DNA of 64,000 bases from Triplophysa rosa. Its lineage: Eukaryota > Chordata > Actinopteri > Cypriniformes > Nemacheilidae. Positions 25,201 to 51,260 of the stretch are shown here, piece after piece. Location of the stretch: NCBI RefSeq assembly GCF_024868665.1, contig NC_079892.1:9498251-9562250 (forward strand), given 5' to 3'. Every line of letters starts with the position of its first letter. The stretch's first letter is position 1. The notes under the pieces are model-generated. The model was not told the origin of the DNA, did not search any database, and saw only the letters and a list, made by a program, of their open reading frames with translations. The position numbers and the translations under genes were made by a program.

Positions 25201-27704
25201 GTCTTAGAGGCTACGCAGGTAACAGCTTCCATAATAATATTAGTAGCTGGCCAACCAATCGTGTTTAAAGACTATTATTAGCATCAGAAAGAGGATCAAC
25301 GACTGAGATTTTATCAATAATGCACAGAGAGGAATACTGAGATGGGGAGATTATTTTATGTAAATGTACCTGCGTCATTTCAGCAGAATTATTCAGAAAA
25401 CATAAATGCGGGCATCTGTTTGAAACGTTTATTTCCACGATTGTGGAAATAATAAGAAAGAGCAAATGGCTGCTGACGAAAGCGAGAATAGAGGTAAACA
25501 AAAGCCGTTAACAACACATCTGCTGCATCTTACGTACTTAACACAGAGCCATCTGGATGTGCAGGAACTCTAAACCATACACACGTGCTAATAAACGTAC
25601 ACATACATTCAGATCTTATTCGCTTTCCTGTTTTCAGGATGACTATGTTCTAGAAGTAAGGCATTACCGGGCCCCGCACTGGCCCAATCCGGACAGTCCA
25701 ATCAGTAGCACCTTTGAGCTGATCAACATTGTCCAAAAAGAAGCCGTCTCCAAAGATGGACCCACGATCGTACACGATGAGTGAGTTGTCCTTATGTGCA
25801 CAGATATGTATTGAAATTCCCTGCAAAAAAAATGAATTTATTATTCTGTGTTTTTGTCTTTGTTTCCCAGTACAAATATCTAAAATTCTGAAATCAAGAT
25901 ACATTTACATGAGAAACAAAATGAGATAAGGTATTTAGGTTTGTTTTCAGAAATGATCAAAATATGCTTTAAATATCTGCCAATGGGGTAAAAAAATAAA
26001 TGTGACATTTTTAATTAATTGAATTTTCTTACCCCACCGGGGGATATTTAATACATTTTAATCAATCAATTTTAATAATTTTATAAAAAAAAAACAGGAC
26101 TTACATTTTTAGGTCATTCTGTTCCTTGGGTAAATGTACCTTGACTTAAGAATGTTTAGATATTTAAACTCAGTTGTGGGTGTTATAGATTACAAAGGAA
26201 TTCAATTACTGTAATCAAATGACTTTTAGCATGAAAAAGCAAAGTAAGGGATTTTTCTTCATTTTAAAGTAATTTAATTACAGTCGGTTGTTATGTACTT
26301 TGCATTGCATACTGTATTTACAGTTCTATATAAAACATACAATGTAAAATCTAAATTTAGGTGCATTAAAATGCATTAGAAATGAGGTCATTTTGAAAAG
26401 TGCTTATTGAATTAAATGATCAAAATAAATGTTAACAGCTGATTAAAGGTAAAGTTTAGTTTAAGTTTATTTTGAACAGATTTTATTTCTATTGTCCAGG
26501 TGGTCAAGGTTAAGGTTTTTTTAAGTATTTAACAGTAAGTAATGCAGTCAGTTTAATTAAGTGAGTATAATAGTTGACGATGTAGTTAATTTGAAATGTG
26601 TAATGAATTACTACTAACCCAACACTATTTGTACTGGAAAACGGAACAAAAATGCTAAGAAATGCCTTGTATATTAAAATAAACCTTGATGGTTTCAGCA
26701 GCAACAACAGAAACAAACATTATGTGGCCCAAAGTTAACTTCCGGTAGACCTCCTTAAAGAATCAGTAACTGTTAAGAACTTTTAATTTAATGTAATACA
26801 ATACAATAAAATATTAATATAAAGTTAATATAAAATAAATTGTTATATTATAACCAAGCACAGACCGGAAGTTAACTTCGGGCCAGGCGCGTGCGTCTGA
26901 TGAAACCGTCTATAAGTGGCTAAACCTCTTTATTTAAGCCAGCAACTATGGCATACTTTGTCAATCTGACAACTACAGCAGTTTAATATTAGCATGTTGT
27001 TAAGCTAACATGCTAAGCGTTCTGTTTTAAGTTCATGTATATCCACAGACATGGCGGTGTGACTGCCGGAACATTCTGTGCACTGTCTACCCTAGTACAA
27101 CAGCTCGAATCTGAGAATGTGGTGGACGTCTACATGGTGGCCAAGATGATCAACCTCACGAGACCTTCCGTCTTCACTGACATTGTGAGACTTCTTTCAT
27201 TCATAGTATAAGTCATTTCTATAAGTTCTTTCATTTATGTAAGTAAATGTTATATAGTTTTGGGGACGATATGAGGAAATCGTTTATTATATAAATATTG
27301 ATTAGATCTACACAAACAATTAAAAAATTAATTGTGACGTATTCATTGGCTTATAAAGTGTCAAAACTGAAGCCCCTATTCCGCCAGCTACTATACTTCA
27401 TTCATTTAGCTGTAGTTGCCAGCAAATGTAGATTATTAAAAGTTATTAAAATAAAAATGTTCCGAGGTGAAATTACTCAGTCGCCAGGGAAAATTAACAT
27501 TTTCAGAGGTTTTGTGTGGTCAGGCTAAAAACATGTTCTTGTTTTTTTGTTGTTGGACAGGAACAGTACCAGTTCCTTTACAAAGCTATCCTGAGTTTGG
27601 TCAGCACCCAAGAAGACGAGCGAGCGCTACAGTCTTCCGACAACAACGGTTCAGTCCCAGGAGACGCCTTGAGCACGGCCGAGAGTCTGGAATCGTTGGT
27701 GTAA
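1038..27704 (+). CDS. ptprz1: receptor-type tyrosine-protein phosphatase zeta, 3' 25 coding exons (5' end outside window)
   Basis: This is a transmembrane receptor phosphatase of glia and neural progenitors; in the known family it binds pleiotrophin and contactin and dephosphorylates tyrosines. Coding exons: 1038-1104, 1492-1649, 4229-4379, 7105-7289, 7472-7598, 10052-10092, 10225-12259, 14320-14461, 16632-16717, 18245-18330, 20215-20235, 20391-20487, 20702-20787, 21369-21503, 21879-22013, 22117-22280, 22380-22515, 24045-24191, 24438-24531, 24692-24765, 24850-24978, 25066-25218, 25638-25780, 27049-27184, 27561-27704. All phases join and total 1,624 codons including the stop. Domain order is end of carbonic-anhydrase-like, FN3, mucin-like region, transmembrane, D1, D2. 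The C-terminus is ESLESLV, a class I PDZ ligand as in the mammalian protein. The count of 25 exons matches exons 6-30 of the human gene as I recall it. Signal peptide and early exons are missing only because the window starts inside the gene. Cyprinids may carry two ptprz1 copies, and I cannot say which this is. Confidence 0.97.
2085..2669 (+). mobile_element. 585-bp MITE, family B, copy 1
   Basis: Ends are inverted: TTTAAAGGGGTCATATG at the left and CATATGACCCCTTTAAA at the right. The interior matches 22967-23526 in the opposite orientation through most of its length (for example GGCCAATCATAGCACACCTC and TTACTTGCGTATACATTTGG). No transposase frame. Confidence 0.85.
3763..4145 (+). mobile_element. 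TTAA-flanked MITE, family C, copy 1
   Basis: Begins TTAAAGGTCCAGTGTATGAA and ends AAACCTTTAA. An inverted copy is at 35070-35421. It ends about 85 nt before ptprz1 exon 4229. Confidence 0.8.
5618..6138 (+). repeat. large interrupted CT/GA microsatellite
   Basis: Two CT blocks, 5618-5886 and 6029-6138, separated by about 140 nt of unique DNA. Long Ser/Leu or Arg/Glu frames across it are artefacts of the dinucleotide. It lies in the intron between ptprz1 exons 4229 and 7105. Confidence 0.97.
6974..7083. mobile_element. short family A MITE
   Basis: A 110-bp internally deleted copy: TTAAAGTGATAGTTTACCC to GGGTGGACCATCCCTTTA. It ends 21 nt before ptprz1 exon 7105. Confidence 0.8.
7105..10092 (+). 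CDS. ptprz1: ptprz1 fibronectin type III domain exons and acidic linker
   Basis: Exons 7105-7289 and 7472-7598 encode one FN3 domain. Visible landmarks are [20 protein letters not shown] at the start, the ITWERP-like WERPRAVYD, and [20 protein letters not shown] near the end. A short 41-nt exon (10052-10092) adds the acidic linker [14 protein letters not shown], leading into the giant mucin-like exon. The intron between 7599 and 10051 is mostly AT-rich and holds several transposon copies. Confidence 0.94.
8393..8690. mobile_element. family A MITE
   Basis: Left end TTAAAGTGACAGTTCACCC; the inner arms include GTGAATGGGTGCCAGTTAAA inverted against GTGCCGGCACCCATTCAC. The right terminal repeat is degraded. 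Confidence 0.75.
9465..9916. mobile_element. putative 450-bp MITE with imperfect terminal repeats
   Basis: Left end ACAGCCGCTGAAAAAATTAA, right end (inverted) ACAGCTACAGAAAAAATG. AT-rich noncoding interior. A fragment related to its interior (CCTCAGGAGTGACATAAAGT) also occurs near 22626. Immediately upstream, 9340-9460 looks like a different repeat fragment (GTTAACATTAGTTTATGCAT). Confidence 0.55.
10183..10217 (+). repeat. CT microsatellite forming a polypyrimidine tract
   Basis: About 17 CT units run directly into TTTTCAG, the acceptor of the giant ptprz1 exon that starts at 10225. Confidence 0.95.
10225..12259 (+). CDS. ptprz1: ptprz1 giant proteoglycan (mucin-like) exon, about 678 codons
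   Basis: A single 2,035-nt exon encodes the extracellular Ser/Thr/Pro-rich stalk, the part carrying chondroitin sulfate in the long receptor and phosphacan forms. It keeps family landmarks: [10 protein letters not shown], an acidic run [12 protein letters not shown], and the glycosaminoglycan attachment motif [20 protein letters not shown] near the end (around 12161-12210). It is much shorter than my recollection of the mammalian exon (over 1,000 codons). About 2.8 copies of a 20-codon repeat centred on VPPTVAxTS lie at 11725-11895. The 3' splice site is preceded by a CT microsatellite. Shorter isoforms of the family skip much of this exon. Confidence 0.96.
12260..14319 (+). other. ptprz1 intron between giant exon and transmembrane exon
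   Basis: AT-rich noncoding DNA. CACCTCAGATTTAGGATATT near 12897 is inverted against AATATCCTAAATCC near 13039, suggesting a small hairpin repeat at about 12890-13075. No exon encoding extra stalk sequence was found. Confidence 0.5.
14320..20235 (+). CDS. ptprz1: ptprz1 transmembrane and juxtamembrane exons, with 21-nt microexon
   Basis: Exon 14320-14461 carries [15 protein letters not shown], the positive stop KKAIVP and a single helix containing [18 protein letters not shown]. Exons 16632-16717 and 18245-18330 encode the juxtamembrane region ([14 protein letters not shown], then VKHVAELH). Exon 20215-20235 is only 21 nt (ILKEYFE, human TLKEFYQ) and is flanked by TTAG and GTAAGC. Its length is a multiple of three, so it can be skipped without a frameshift. 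Confidence 0.93.
14658..14880. mobile_element. family D MITE, copy 1
   Basis: Carries ACAACAACATGAACAAACGT at the left and GATGAAACCGTCTATA at the right, with AGTTAACTT in the right arm. Related copies are at about 19895-20088, 26688-26915 and 38159-39177. Confidence 0.6.
16776..17330. mobile_element. interspersed repeat fragment
   Basis: Starts TTGACCCCGGACCACAAAAC, a motif common at the ends of fish DNA repeats. Right end not clearly defined. It follows ptprz1 exon 16632-16717 by about 60 nt. Confidence 0.45.
19081..19110. repeat. perfect 30-bp palindrome
   Basis: The 30 bases are identical to their reverse complement, centred on TTAA (AAAATTAATTTT core). AT-rich; could extrude a cruciform. 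It overlaps the left edge of the MITE at 19106-19338. Confidence 0.95.
19106..19338. mobile_element. 233-bp MITE with TAGACCACTTCG terminal repeats
   Basis: Left TATAGACCACTTCG, right CGAAGTGGTCTATA, noncoding interior. Its left edge overlaps a perfect 30-bp palindrome at 19081-19110. Confidence 0.7.
19895..20088. mobile_element. family D MITE, copy 2
   Basis: Left end AGGCGGTTTCAGC followed by AACAACATAAACAAACGTTA; right part GACCGGAAGTTAACTTCGG and GATGAAACAACTGTCTATA. Noncoding. Confidence 0.6.
20391..24191 (+). CDS. ptprz1: ptprz1 catalytic phosphatase domain D1 exons
   Basis: Eight exons encode the membrane-proximal phosphatase: 20391-20487, 20702-20787, 21369-21503, 21879-22013, 22117-22280, 22380-22515 and 24045-24191 for the core, with the C-terminal helix continuing into the D1-D2 linker. 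All active-site elements are present: KNRYVNV substrate loop, [13 protein letters not shown] [16 protein letters not shown] general-acid loop, and [12 protein letters not shown] with the catalytic cysteine split across the 22280/22380 junction, then the QTE(EQY) Q-loop region. This is expected to be an active enzyme. The intron after 22013 starts with GC instead of GT. Confidence 0.96.
20944..21281. mobile_element. family A MITE
   Basis: Well-preserved copy: TTAAAGGGACAGTTCACCC to GGGTGAACTGTTCCTTTAA. It lies between ptprz1 exons 20702-20787 and 21369-21503. Confidence 0.88.
21530..21754. mobile_element. family A MITE, 5'-degraded
   Basis: Interior motifs (GACTCTTTCTTCTGTGAAAC, ACCAACATTCTTCAAAATAT) and right end GGGTGAACTACCTCTTTAA are recognisable. 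The left terminal repeat is missing. Confidence 0.7.
22967..23526 (-). mobile_element. 560-bp MITE, family B, copy 2 (inverted)
   Basis: Inverted copy of 2085-2669 with terminal TTTAAAGGGTTCATATGACA and TTTGACCCCTTTAAA. It sits in the ptprz1 intron between D1 exons 22380-22515 and 24045-24191. Confidence 0.85.
24295..24420 (+). mobile_element. tRNA-derived SINE
   Basis: Box B-like GGTTTGAATCCC at 24322-24333 is followed by the tail GCACTGTAAGTTGGTTTGGA TAAAA, the common tail of fish SINE/LINE pairs. It stops 17 nt before the ptprz1 acceptor at 24437. Confidence 0.7.
24438..27704 (+). CDS. ptprz1: ptprz1 inactive phosphatase domain D2 and C-terminus
   Basis: Exons 24438-24531, 24692-24765, 24850-24978, 25066-25218, 25638-25780, 27049-27184 and 27561-27704 encode the membrane-distal D2 domain. 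The WPD loop is replaced by WPNPDSP and the signature reads [12 protein letters not shown], with aspartate where the catalytic cysteine should be. This is the known state of D2 in the PTPRZ1/PTPRG group, so it is not a mutation of this gene. The last exon ends AESLESLV followed by TAA at 27702-27704. Confidence 0.96.
25781..27048 (+). other. ptprz1 D2 intron
   Basis: Very AT-rich noncoding DNA with a family D MITE near the right end (26688-26915). No exon signal other than the flanking splice sites. Confidence 0.6.
26688..26915. mobile_element. family D MITE, copy 3
   Basis: Left GATGGTTTCAGCAGCAACAA, right GATGAAACCGTCTATAA. AGTTAACTTCCGG near the left is inverted against CCGGAAGTTAACTTCGG near the right. 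Confidence 0.6.
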
Positions 27705-28319
27705 CCATAGTGATAAAGCCTCCACAGGAAAAAAAACAGACTCTCCATCAAAGAATGCTCTTCTGATGTCCCCCAATCCACTTTTTATCTTTGAACTGAC
27801 GGAGCTTTTAAACGTGTGCCTTCCGACACAACGCCACATTTTTACGCCGGACCATTTGTCTGTCAAACTTCCACCTTGTGCTAACGCTTCACTAATGTCT
27901 TTTACAGTCTTATATTTATTTGCTTAAAAGCTTGTTTAAAGAAAATCGTTTTCTTAATTAGTTTTTTATTAGTCTATTTTTGGTAGTATCGACGAATTTC
28001 AGCCACGCTGTTTTTCATACTAGTATAAATACAAAGAAAGTGGCAAAAAAAGTTGACGTGCCATTGTTAAAGGTGGAATAATGTTCTAATCTGTAAATAA
28101 TAATACGGCAGCATCCACGTCGATGGACCAAATTTCTATTTATGTCTAGATTTTTATATTGTGCCGCGAGGCTCTAGTGCTTTACAGGATACGGCTGCGT
28201 TTTAATATTTAGTTGACACTTTTGAAATAATGTTTTTGACGTTTCGATGTTTTGTACCATCACTGCCACAGTATGTACTGACACTGTTTAGCTGTACAAG
28301 ACGTTTGTCTGTTCGTAGG

Positions 28320-28325
28320 ATTAAA
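28320..28325 (+). terminator. candidate ptprz1 polyadenylation signal ATTAAA
   Basis: ATTAAA lies about 615 nt after the ptprz1 stop and is followed within 30 nt by a GT-rich stretch (GAGTGATCTGTTTACTTAC). It is the first plausible hexamer after the stop. A canonical AATAAA at 29474-29479 is an alternative distal site. The 3' end is inferred only. Confidence 0.35.
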
Positions 28326-29759
28326 AAAAGCACACAAATAAGAGTGATCTGTTTACTTACAAACTCAGTTTATCTGTTCGTCGATTCTTAGTTAAGGATT
28401 ATATTCGCACATTTTTAAATGATTAACATCGTACTATTTTTGTACCCGTCTTTAAATCTTATTTCAATAATATTCTCTGATTTTCATCCGCCCTTGGGAC
28501 AGACTCATGTTGATTAGTCTCCAGACGCCTTCCGCTTGGCTCACGTGGGCTGATAATTCTTCAGCGAGTTTCTTTTGACTTTAGCTCAGATTCCCAAACT
28601 ACCAGAGAGGTCGATCTTTGAGTAATAATTATTCCGTCGTCTCCATCTGGCCCACGAGGAAAATCGACGAACGCAATACAAAGAGAGGTTTTCTTCAAAA
28701 GTCATTTGCCAAATAGGGCTTTTGTTTTTCAATTAACTTTTACACGGCCCGTCTCAAATTCGTCTTGGCTTAACGCGGCGAGACCGACCGGGTCGCTTCT
28801 TATGGGGCTGTAAGCCATTGCTCAGCTCTCTCTTAAACCTGGAGGAACATCTCCAAGAAACTGATTACAGTAAGTCTGTGGCTTAGGTTTTGGTGACAAA
28901 GATGACAGCTACACAGAATTATGAAATAATCCTTTTGAAGAATTGCTTGTAATTATGCCCAAATTCTAATCCCTAATCTTAAAAGCAAAAGGTCACGCTC
29001 ATTTGCAGACAATATATGGGTCAATGCCCAGACGTCGTCTTCAGTTGTTAGCGTCATTTGCATTTTTAACTTCTAATAATTACGAGACCCAATTATCCTA
29101 GGCTTGGTGGCCTACTTTATACTGACCAGTCAACAGAACAATGCGATCATTTTATGACCATTACTGGGCAGTCAACAGGTCATTCATTTTGTCTGTGTTG
29201 TTAAATCAAGATCGACCAAACATTTCTTGAAGGACTATAAAACAATGCAAACAAAAGGTGAGAACGCGCAACCATTTTAATATGATCTCTTATAATGTGC
29301 TATTCATAAAAAGGTGCGTTGTTATAAAATACAGCAGGTTTGTTTTAATGAGGAAAAACAAAAACAGATTCGAGACATCTTCAGCTGCTTTAAAATCATT
29401 TTGCTTGACTGAGGATGAACAATTTTTTGATATTGCTTGTTTTGAAGATTTGAATACTTTTTAGTGTTACAGCAATAAAACACTGACTGTGAAAGAGGTT
29501 CATGTTTGACAACAAGCAGAAACTAAACAAGAAGCAACCCTACATCCAGACAACAACAAAAGTGCTTCGTTGGAGTTTATGTACACCGCTACAGATAATA
29601 AAATACTCTCTGTTCGCCACAACAACACTTAAAAGAACACACACTGTCATTTAACAAATGCCCACAATCTTCACTTGTTCAGTGTATTCAAGTCTACACA
29701 CATCTCCACTATTCCTGCCTAAACGTACGTAAAAGATCAAGATTACAAAAAATTAAAAC

Positions 29760-29981
29760 TTCTTTCATCACTTATCCACCCTCATGTCATTCAGAACCTT
29801 TATGTGGTTCTTTCTTCTGTGGAACACAAAAGAAGATATTTTGAGAAATGTCTCGGTGGTTTTGTCTCTATACAATAGAAGTCAATGGGGGCCAATGTTG
29901 TTTGGAAGAAAGAAAGTCAGACAGGTTTGTAATGACATGAGGGTGAATAAATGATGAAAGATCATTGAACCATCCCTTTAA
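29760..29981. mobile_element. family A MITE, left end degraded
   Basis: Contains GTTCTTTCTTCTGTGGAACA, GAAGTCAATGGGGGCCAATG and the right end GAACCATCCCTTTAA. It lies about 100 nt past the aass stop. Confidence 0.75.
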
Positions 29982-29982
29982 T
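29977..29982 (-). terminator. possible aass polyadenylation signal ATTAAA
   Basis: On the minus strand ATTAAA lies about 104 nt downstream of the aass stop. It falls inside the terminal repeat of a MITE copy (29760-29981). It is the nearest hexamer I found after the stop; use is unproven. Confidence 0.3.
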
Positions 29983-30085
29983 GCTTCACTACTACAGATC
30001 AAGTTGTAATAGATGTTACCGGCTAATTATACACAAAAATGAGTGAGTTTGGTGTCTTATGGTGTTTGAAGGCATCAGGGTTGGG

Positions 30086-45294
<15,209 letters not shown>

Positions 45295-45386
45295 GACTGA
45301 ACCGGCTTCCAAAACACGCAATGTTAAAACTAGTACACACCGACTTCAAAGTCACAATGACGATGACAGATCAGACAAACACTTGA

Positions 45387-45612
45387 AGGGATAATTCACC
45401 CCAAAACGTAAACTCGTTCAAAATCTGTATATGACTCTTTCTTCTGTGGAACACAAAAGAAGATATTTTGAGAAATGTCTTGGTGCTTTTGTGTCCATAT
45501 GATGGAAGTCAAATGAGGGCAATGTTGTTTGGTTACCAACATTCTTCAAAACACCTTTTGTGTTCTACAGGGGGTAAAAAAGTAGTTCATTTTTGGGTGA
45601 ACGATCACTTTT
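45387..45612. mobile_element. family A MITE
   Basis: Left GGGATAATTCACCCCAAAAC, right TTTTTGGGTGAACGATCAC. It lies in the proposed aass 5' UTR intron. Confidence 0.75.
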
Positions 45613-46276
45613 ATGCATTTTAACATCTGGGGTTTGCAAAGAACAGGACTGCTTTGAACCAAGCTGTCAGGTCAGTTTATTTGTATAGCCGTTTTCATAT
45701 TAAGTACTGTTTGAAAGCTTTACAGAAAACAATGAATAACAAGCAACAACGGTACGGATAAAGCTACTAAAGTTAATGAAACATTTATTCTGCTATTATC
45801 TGACTTTCAATGGTGGCTGTCTTGTGTTTAAATATCCATGAAGTCTGGACTCATCCGAAAATATTCCTGAAGACACACTTCTAGTGCAACTACATCAGCA
45901 CAAGCCAAAAATAACCTTAAATAATCACATAACGCCAGAAACTAGCAGAACTTCAAACATGTGTCAAAGTCATTTCTTTAGAGATAAACGACGGGAGCGC
46001 GCACTGCACGCGGCTGTCAGTACTGTAGTAAACCTTTGAGCATCTAAAATGTTAGCACTTATTGCAAATGTAAACGTCCTGACGTCATACTGTATGTATG
46101 CTTTGCGTGTATGTGACTGACTGATGAAGCCGTGCGCATATTAGTTTCATTATTTACAGTATAGTGCGGCTAAAAAAAGACACACGGGCTATTTTAGTAT
46201 GAAGCATGCGTGCTGTGATCCCCGTGTTTGGGAGCAACACGTGTTATCTCAGTTGTATCGAGGCTTTCTCACCTAC

Positions 46277-46600
46277 CTTTACTTTTAGATTTACGAACGA
46301 GTTTCGTCGGATCTATAGTCGTGACATCAACGTGGACTGAAGGTCTAAACTCGGCCCACAGCTCGTGCGTGTGGCGGTGTCGCCTAATTTGAATGACAGA
46401 CGACTAACGCTACGGGATTGACTGTTTAGGTCAAAATTAAAACGTGCTGGCTAGACCCATCCACGCGGTATATATCACTGCACAATTATTTGTTTCTGCA
46501 TTCCGGCGTCAGAGGAGTAATCTGAGCCGGGTTTTAATCCCACCAATCCGGTTTAAGGATGAGGATCGGCCTCCTTACGTCCCCTTGACGTAGCGTCGCA
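46277..46600 (-). promoter_or_regulatory. aass: probable aass noncoding first exon and promoter region
   Basis: On the minus strand AAAG|GTAGGTGAG is a strong donor with its last exon base at 46277. An acceptor-like TTCAG lies at 45299-45295, directly before the chosen aass start codon. Together they suggest a 5' noncoding exon spliced to the first coding exon across a roughly 980-nt intron, the layout I recall for human AASS. A 10-bp palindrome AACACGTGTT containing an E-box is at 46231-46240, just inside the intron. The transcription start is not resolved; the 3' coordinate of the feature is arbitrary. Confidence 0.5.
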
Positions 46601-48475
46601 GGTTTATGAGGTAAAGCGAGGAAAACTCCCCCTCGATCTGTTCTTTTTCATTTAGATGCTGTGATTGAAAGGAATGCGGTAAAAATAGATGTTCATAAAG
46701 GGTATATATCTCCCTCGTTTGTTTAGCACATTAAATCACTGGAAAATTACGAAAAACCACGACGTAGATTTCTCGTCAAATTTGCATCCTATACGGGAAA
46801 CACACTTGCAAGAGAGCAACGTGATGAGAGGATGTAAGAATAACATGTAATAATGCAATAATAAGGATGTTTTACCTTACACCTGACAAAACTTCTTTCA
46901 TCATTTACTCATCCTGTAGGCATACGCGTTTGTTACTGCTGAACACGAAGATATTTTGAAAAACGTCGGTGACCAAACATTTCCCCATTTGACATAAAAA
47001 CAAAGTTTGACTAGTGTGGTGGTATGTTAAACAGTTCGAGCTGAATAAAAATAAAAACAAAGTAGCAGTCATTAGGGCATATTGTGCATTTTATAAGGCT
47101 TCGTCATCTTTGGAGCTGTTCACTTCTGTGGTGCTGAAATAGTTTTAGTTGATGACCCCGCCCCATTCCCTCATACTGTACCTTGAGATTTCTTTCCTTA
47201 CTTATTGAAAATGTGAACAGAATGATTGGCATTTTAAAAGTTAATTTTACACAAAATTTAAAACATACATATATATATAAAATAGGCAAATCTGACCAAT
47301 TTCTTCTGAGTTTGGCAACAATCTCCAAAAGAGACGATAGTTTTATCAACTACTGAATTCCTTCAATATTCCATTTGCCTCGTTTGTTGTTGATATCAGT
47401 GGCTCCAAGCCCTGTTCCTGGCGGATCCCCAGGCTGTACACATTTTGGATGCTTACTTTTCTGACACGCCCATCTCAGGACTAGTACACTAGTAATAATA
47501 AGAAGATTTGGAACAGGTGTGTTAGACTGGGGGCATCCCAGCATGGTTTTGTGGGTCCTCTGGGATCACGGCTGGGGACATCTGTTGTACATCTTGCAGG
47601 AATTTAGTTTCTTCCACTAGATGGAGCCTTTCACCTTATAATATACCTACTGTAATCTAATGATAGTGTTAATAGATAACGGTCGCTACGATTTTAACAC
47701 GACAATATTAATTTATTATCAGGCCTATACTGATTATCGTTTTTAGATTTTACTCTATTAATTTATTTATGTTTGTCGTTGCATAGACCTGAACATTGCT
47801 TGACATTCTTTCCTTGTCGTCCAAATATTCTTTAATTAATTATCAAATGTTATAACATCACGAAAAACCTGTTCTAATATGTGATCTATTATTCCCAATA
47901 GTCTTCTTTCCAACACGCGTCAGCTGAAAACAACAACGCGTCTGTATTCAACACAACAATTTACCATAAAATAGCAATAAATAAATGCATACGATTTATT
48001 TTATTTCCCTACCTCCTTTATCATATGTTTTATAATATTTTTGACAGATCAGATGTCATTGGAAATATATATATATATATATATATAGGCCTATTCACAT
48101 TGAATTAACAAAACGCGTACAGTTGGTAAACAGTATAAGAACTGTATAAATAATAAATGTATAAAATGAGGGGTAAATACACAGTGGTCACACAAATTAA
48201 TGTTTCATATACTGATTTCAGTTACTCTCTTTAAGTCAATGACAACAGCTCCGTTTTAAATAAATAAGACTGTCGTTACCCTGAGAGTACAAGAATTTAT
48301 ATAATAATTCACAGACAATGATGACATACCAAAATATTTGGTCTTTTAAAATAACAGTAATAATAAAAAATACATTAAAAAAATAAAACGTTGCATGCGC
48401 GATTAGATTTTTAAAACATCATATTAGGCCATAGAAGATGAACCCTACGTTCTGTATAGGCTAAGTAAAGGAATT
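46601..48475. other. aass-fezf1 intergenic spacer
   Basis: No coding exon is visible. It contains a fragment of the common cyprinid MITE (about 46880-46980), an interspersed repeat around 47395-47545 that resembles a widespread fish repeat carrying GGAACAGGTGTGTTAGACTG, a TA microsatellite at 48067-48086, and the likely fezf1 3' UTR. A minus-strand AATAAA at 48000-47995, about 480 nt past the fezf1 stop, is a plausible poly(A) signal. Confidence 0.5.
46880..46980. mobile_element. family A MITE fragment
   Basis: CTTTCATCATTTACTCATCC and AGATATTTTGAAAAACGTCG resemble the left half of family A; no terminal repeats remain. Confidence 0.5.
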
Positions 48476-50733
<2,258 letters not shown>

Positions 50734-51260
50734 GACTTGGAGCGCAACACCTTTACCTGTGTCGAGAGCGCTATTCCTTTCGTGGATAAGTTTGATTCCT
50801 TTCAGTGACCCGCAGGAAAAGACATCATCAAGCGCAGTCTCGGTCTGCTCGGGCCCCCTGGCTGCTCCGATGCTCGTCAGTTGCGGACAATCGGCACTTA
50901 TGTCCGCCCCGGATTGCTCAATAAAGCGTGTTTTGTCAATAGCGCAAATCAGGGCTCACCACGCGCACACGTCAAAGACACGTAAAGCGTCCGGATGCTC
51001 GATTTAGTTATATCAATCACCGGAGAGTTTTCCCTTCTCTCTCTCCTTCTGTCTCTGCACTTGTTCTACACACCGCTATGGGTGACTAACTCAAGAAGGT
51101 GCTCTTTATTACCACGCGCGTCTTGTTCAACTGTATAAGCGATTGGCGAATCTCCCGTCCCCTCGCGCTTCGCTGTGACATCACTTTACCTCTCGCGTAA
51201 TGACAGGCGCGCGCTCTGCTGTGATCACTAAGCGTATCGTGTTTGTCAACATTTGACATG
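50734..51260 (-). promoter_or_regulatory. fezf1: fezf1 5' UTR and promoter region
   Basis: The 500 nt upstream of the fezf1 start are clearly richer in G+C and CpG than the flanking DNA, then drop sharply to AT-rich sequence at about 51260. On the minus strand a CCAAT word is followed by AATAAAG about 45 nt later (51150-51100), which could serve as a CCAAT/TATA-like pair. No start site can be fixed from sequence. Confidence 0.4.

Larger units (their letters stand above)
27705..30085. other. ptprz1 3' UTR and convergent ptprz1-aass intergenic space
   Basis: No further gene is visible. The first 600-700 nt are likely ptprz1 3' UTR. The stretch 28480-29130 is less AT-rich, carries several homeodomain- and POU-like words (ATTTGCAT at about 29050, TAATTAC, CAATTAAC) and looks like a candidate conserved regulatory element. 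A MITE copy occupies about 29760-29981, and the aass stop follows at 30086-30088. Confidence 0.6.

Noticed and set aside
27049..27184. ptprz1 D2 as a decayed phosphatase (pseudogene)
   Set aside because: Loss of the catalytic Cys is ancestral in this receptor group; frame and splice sites are intact.
45319..45321. Upstream in-frame ATG as the aass start
   Set aside because: It lies before an acceptor-like TTCAG; the ATG at 45294 aligns with the mammalian N-terminus and gives a better targeting peptide.
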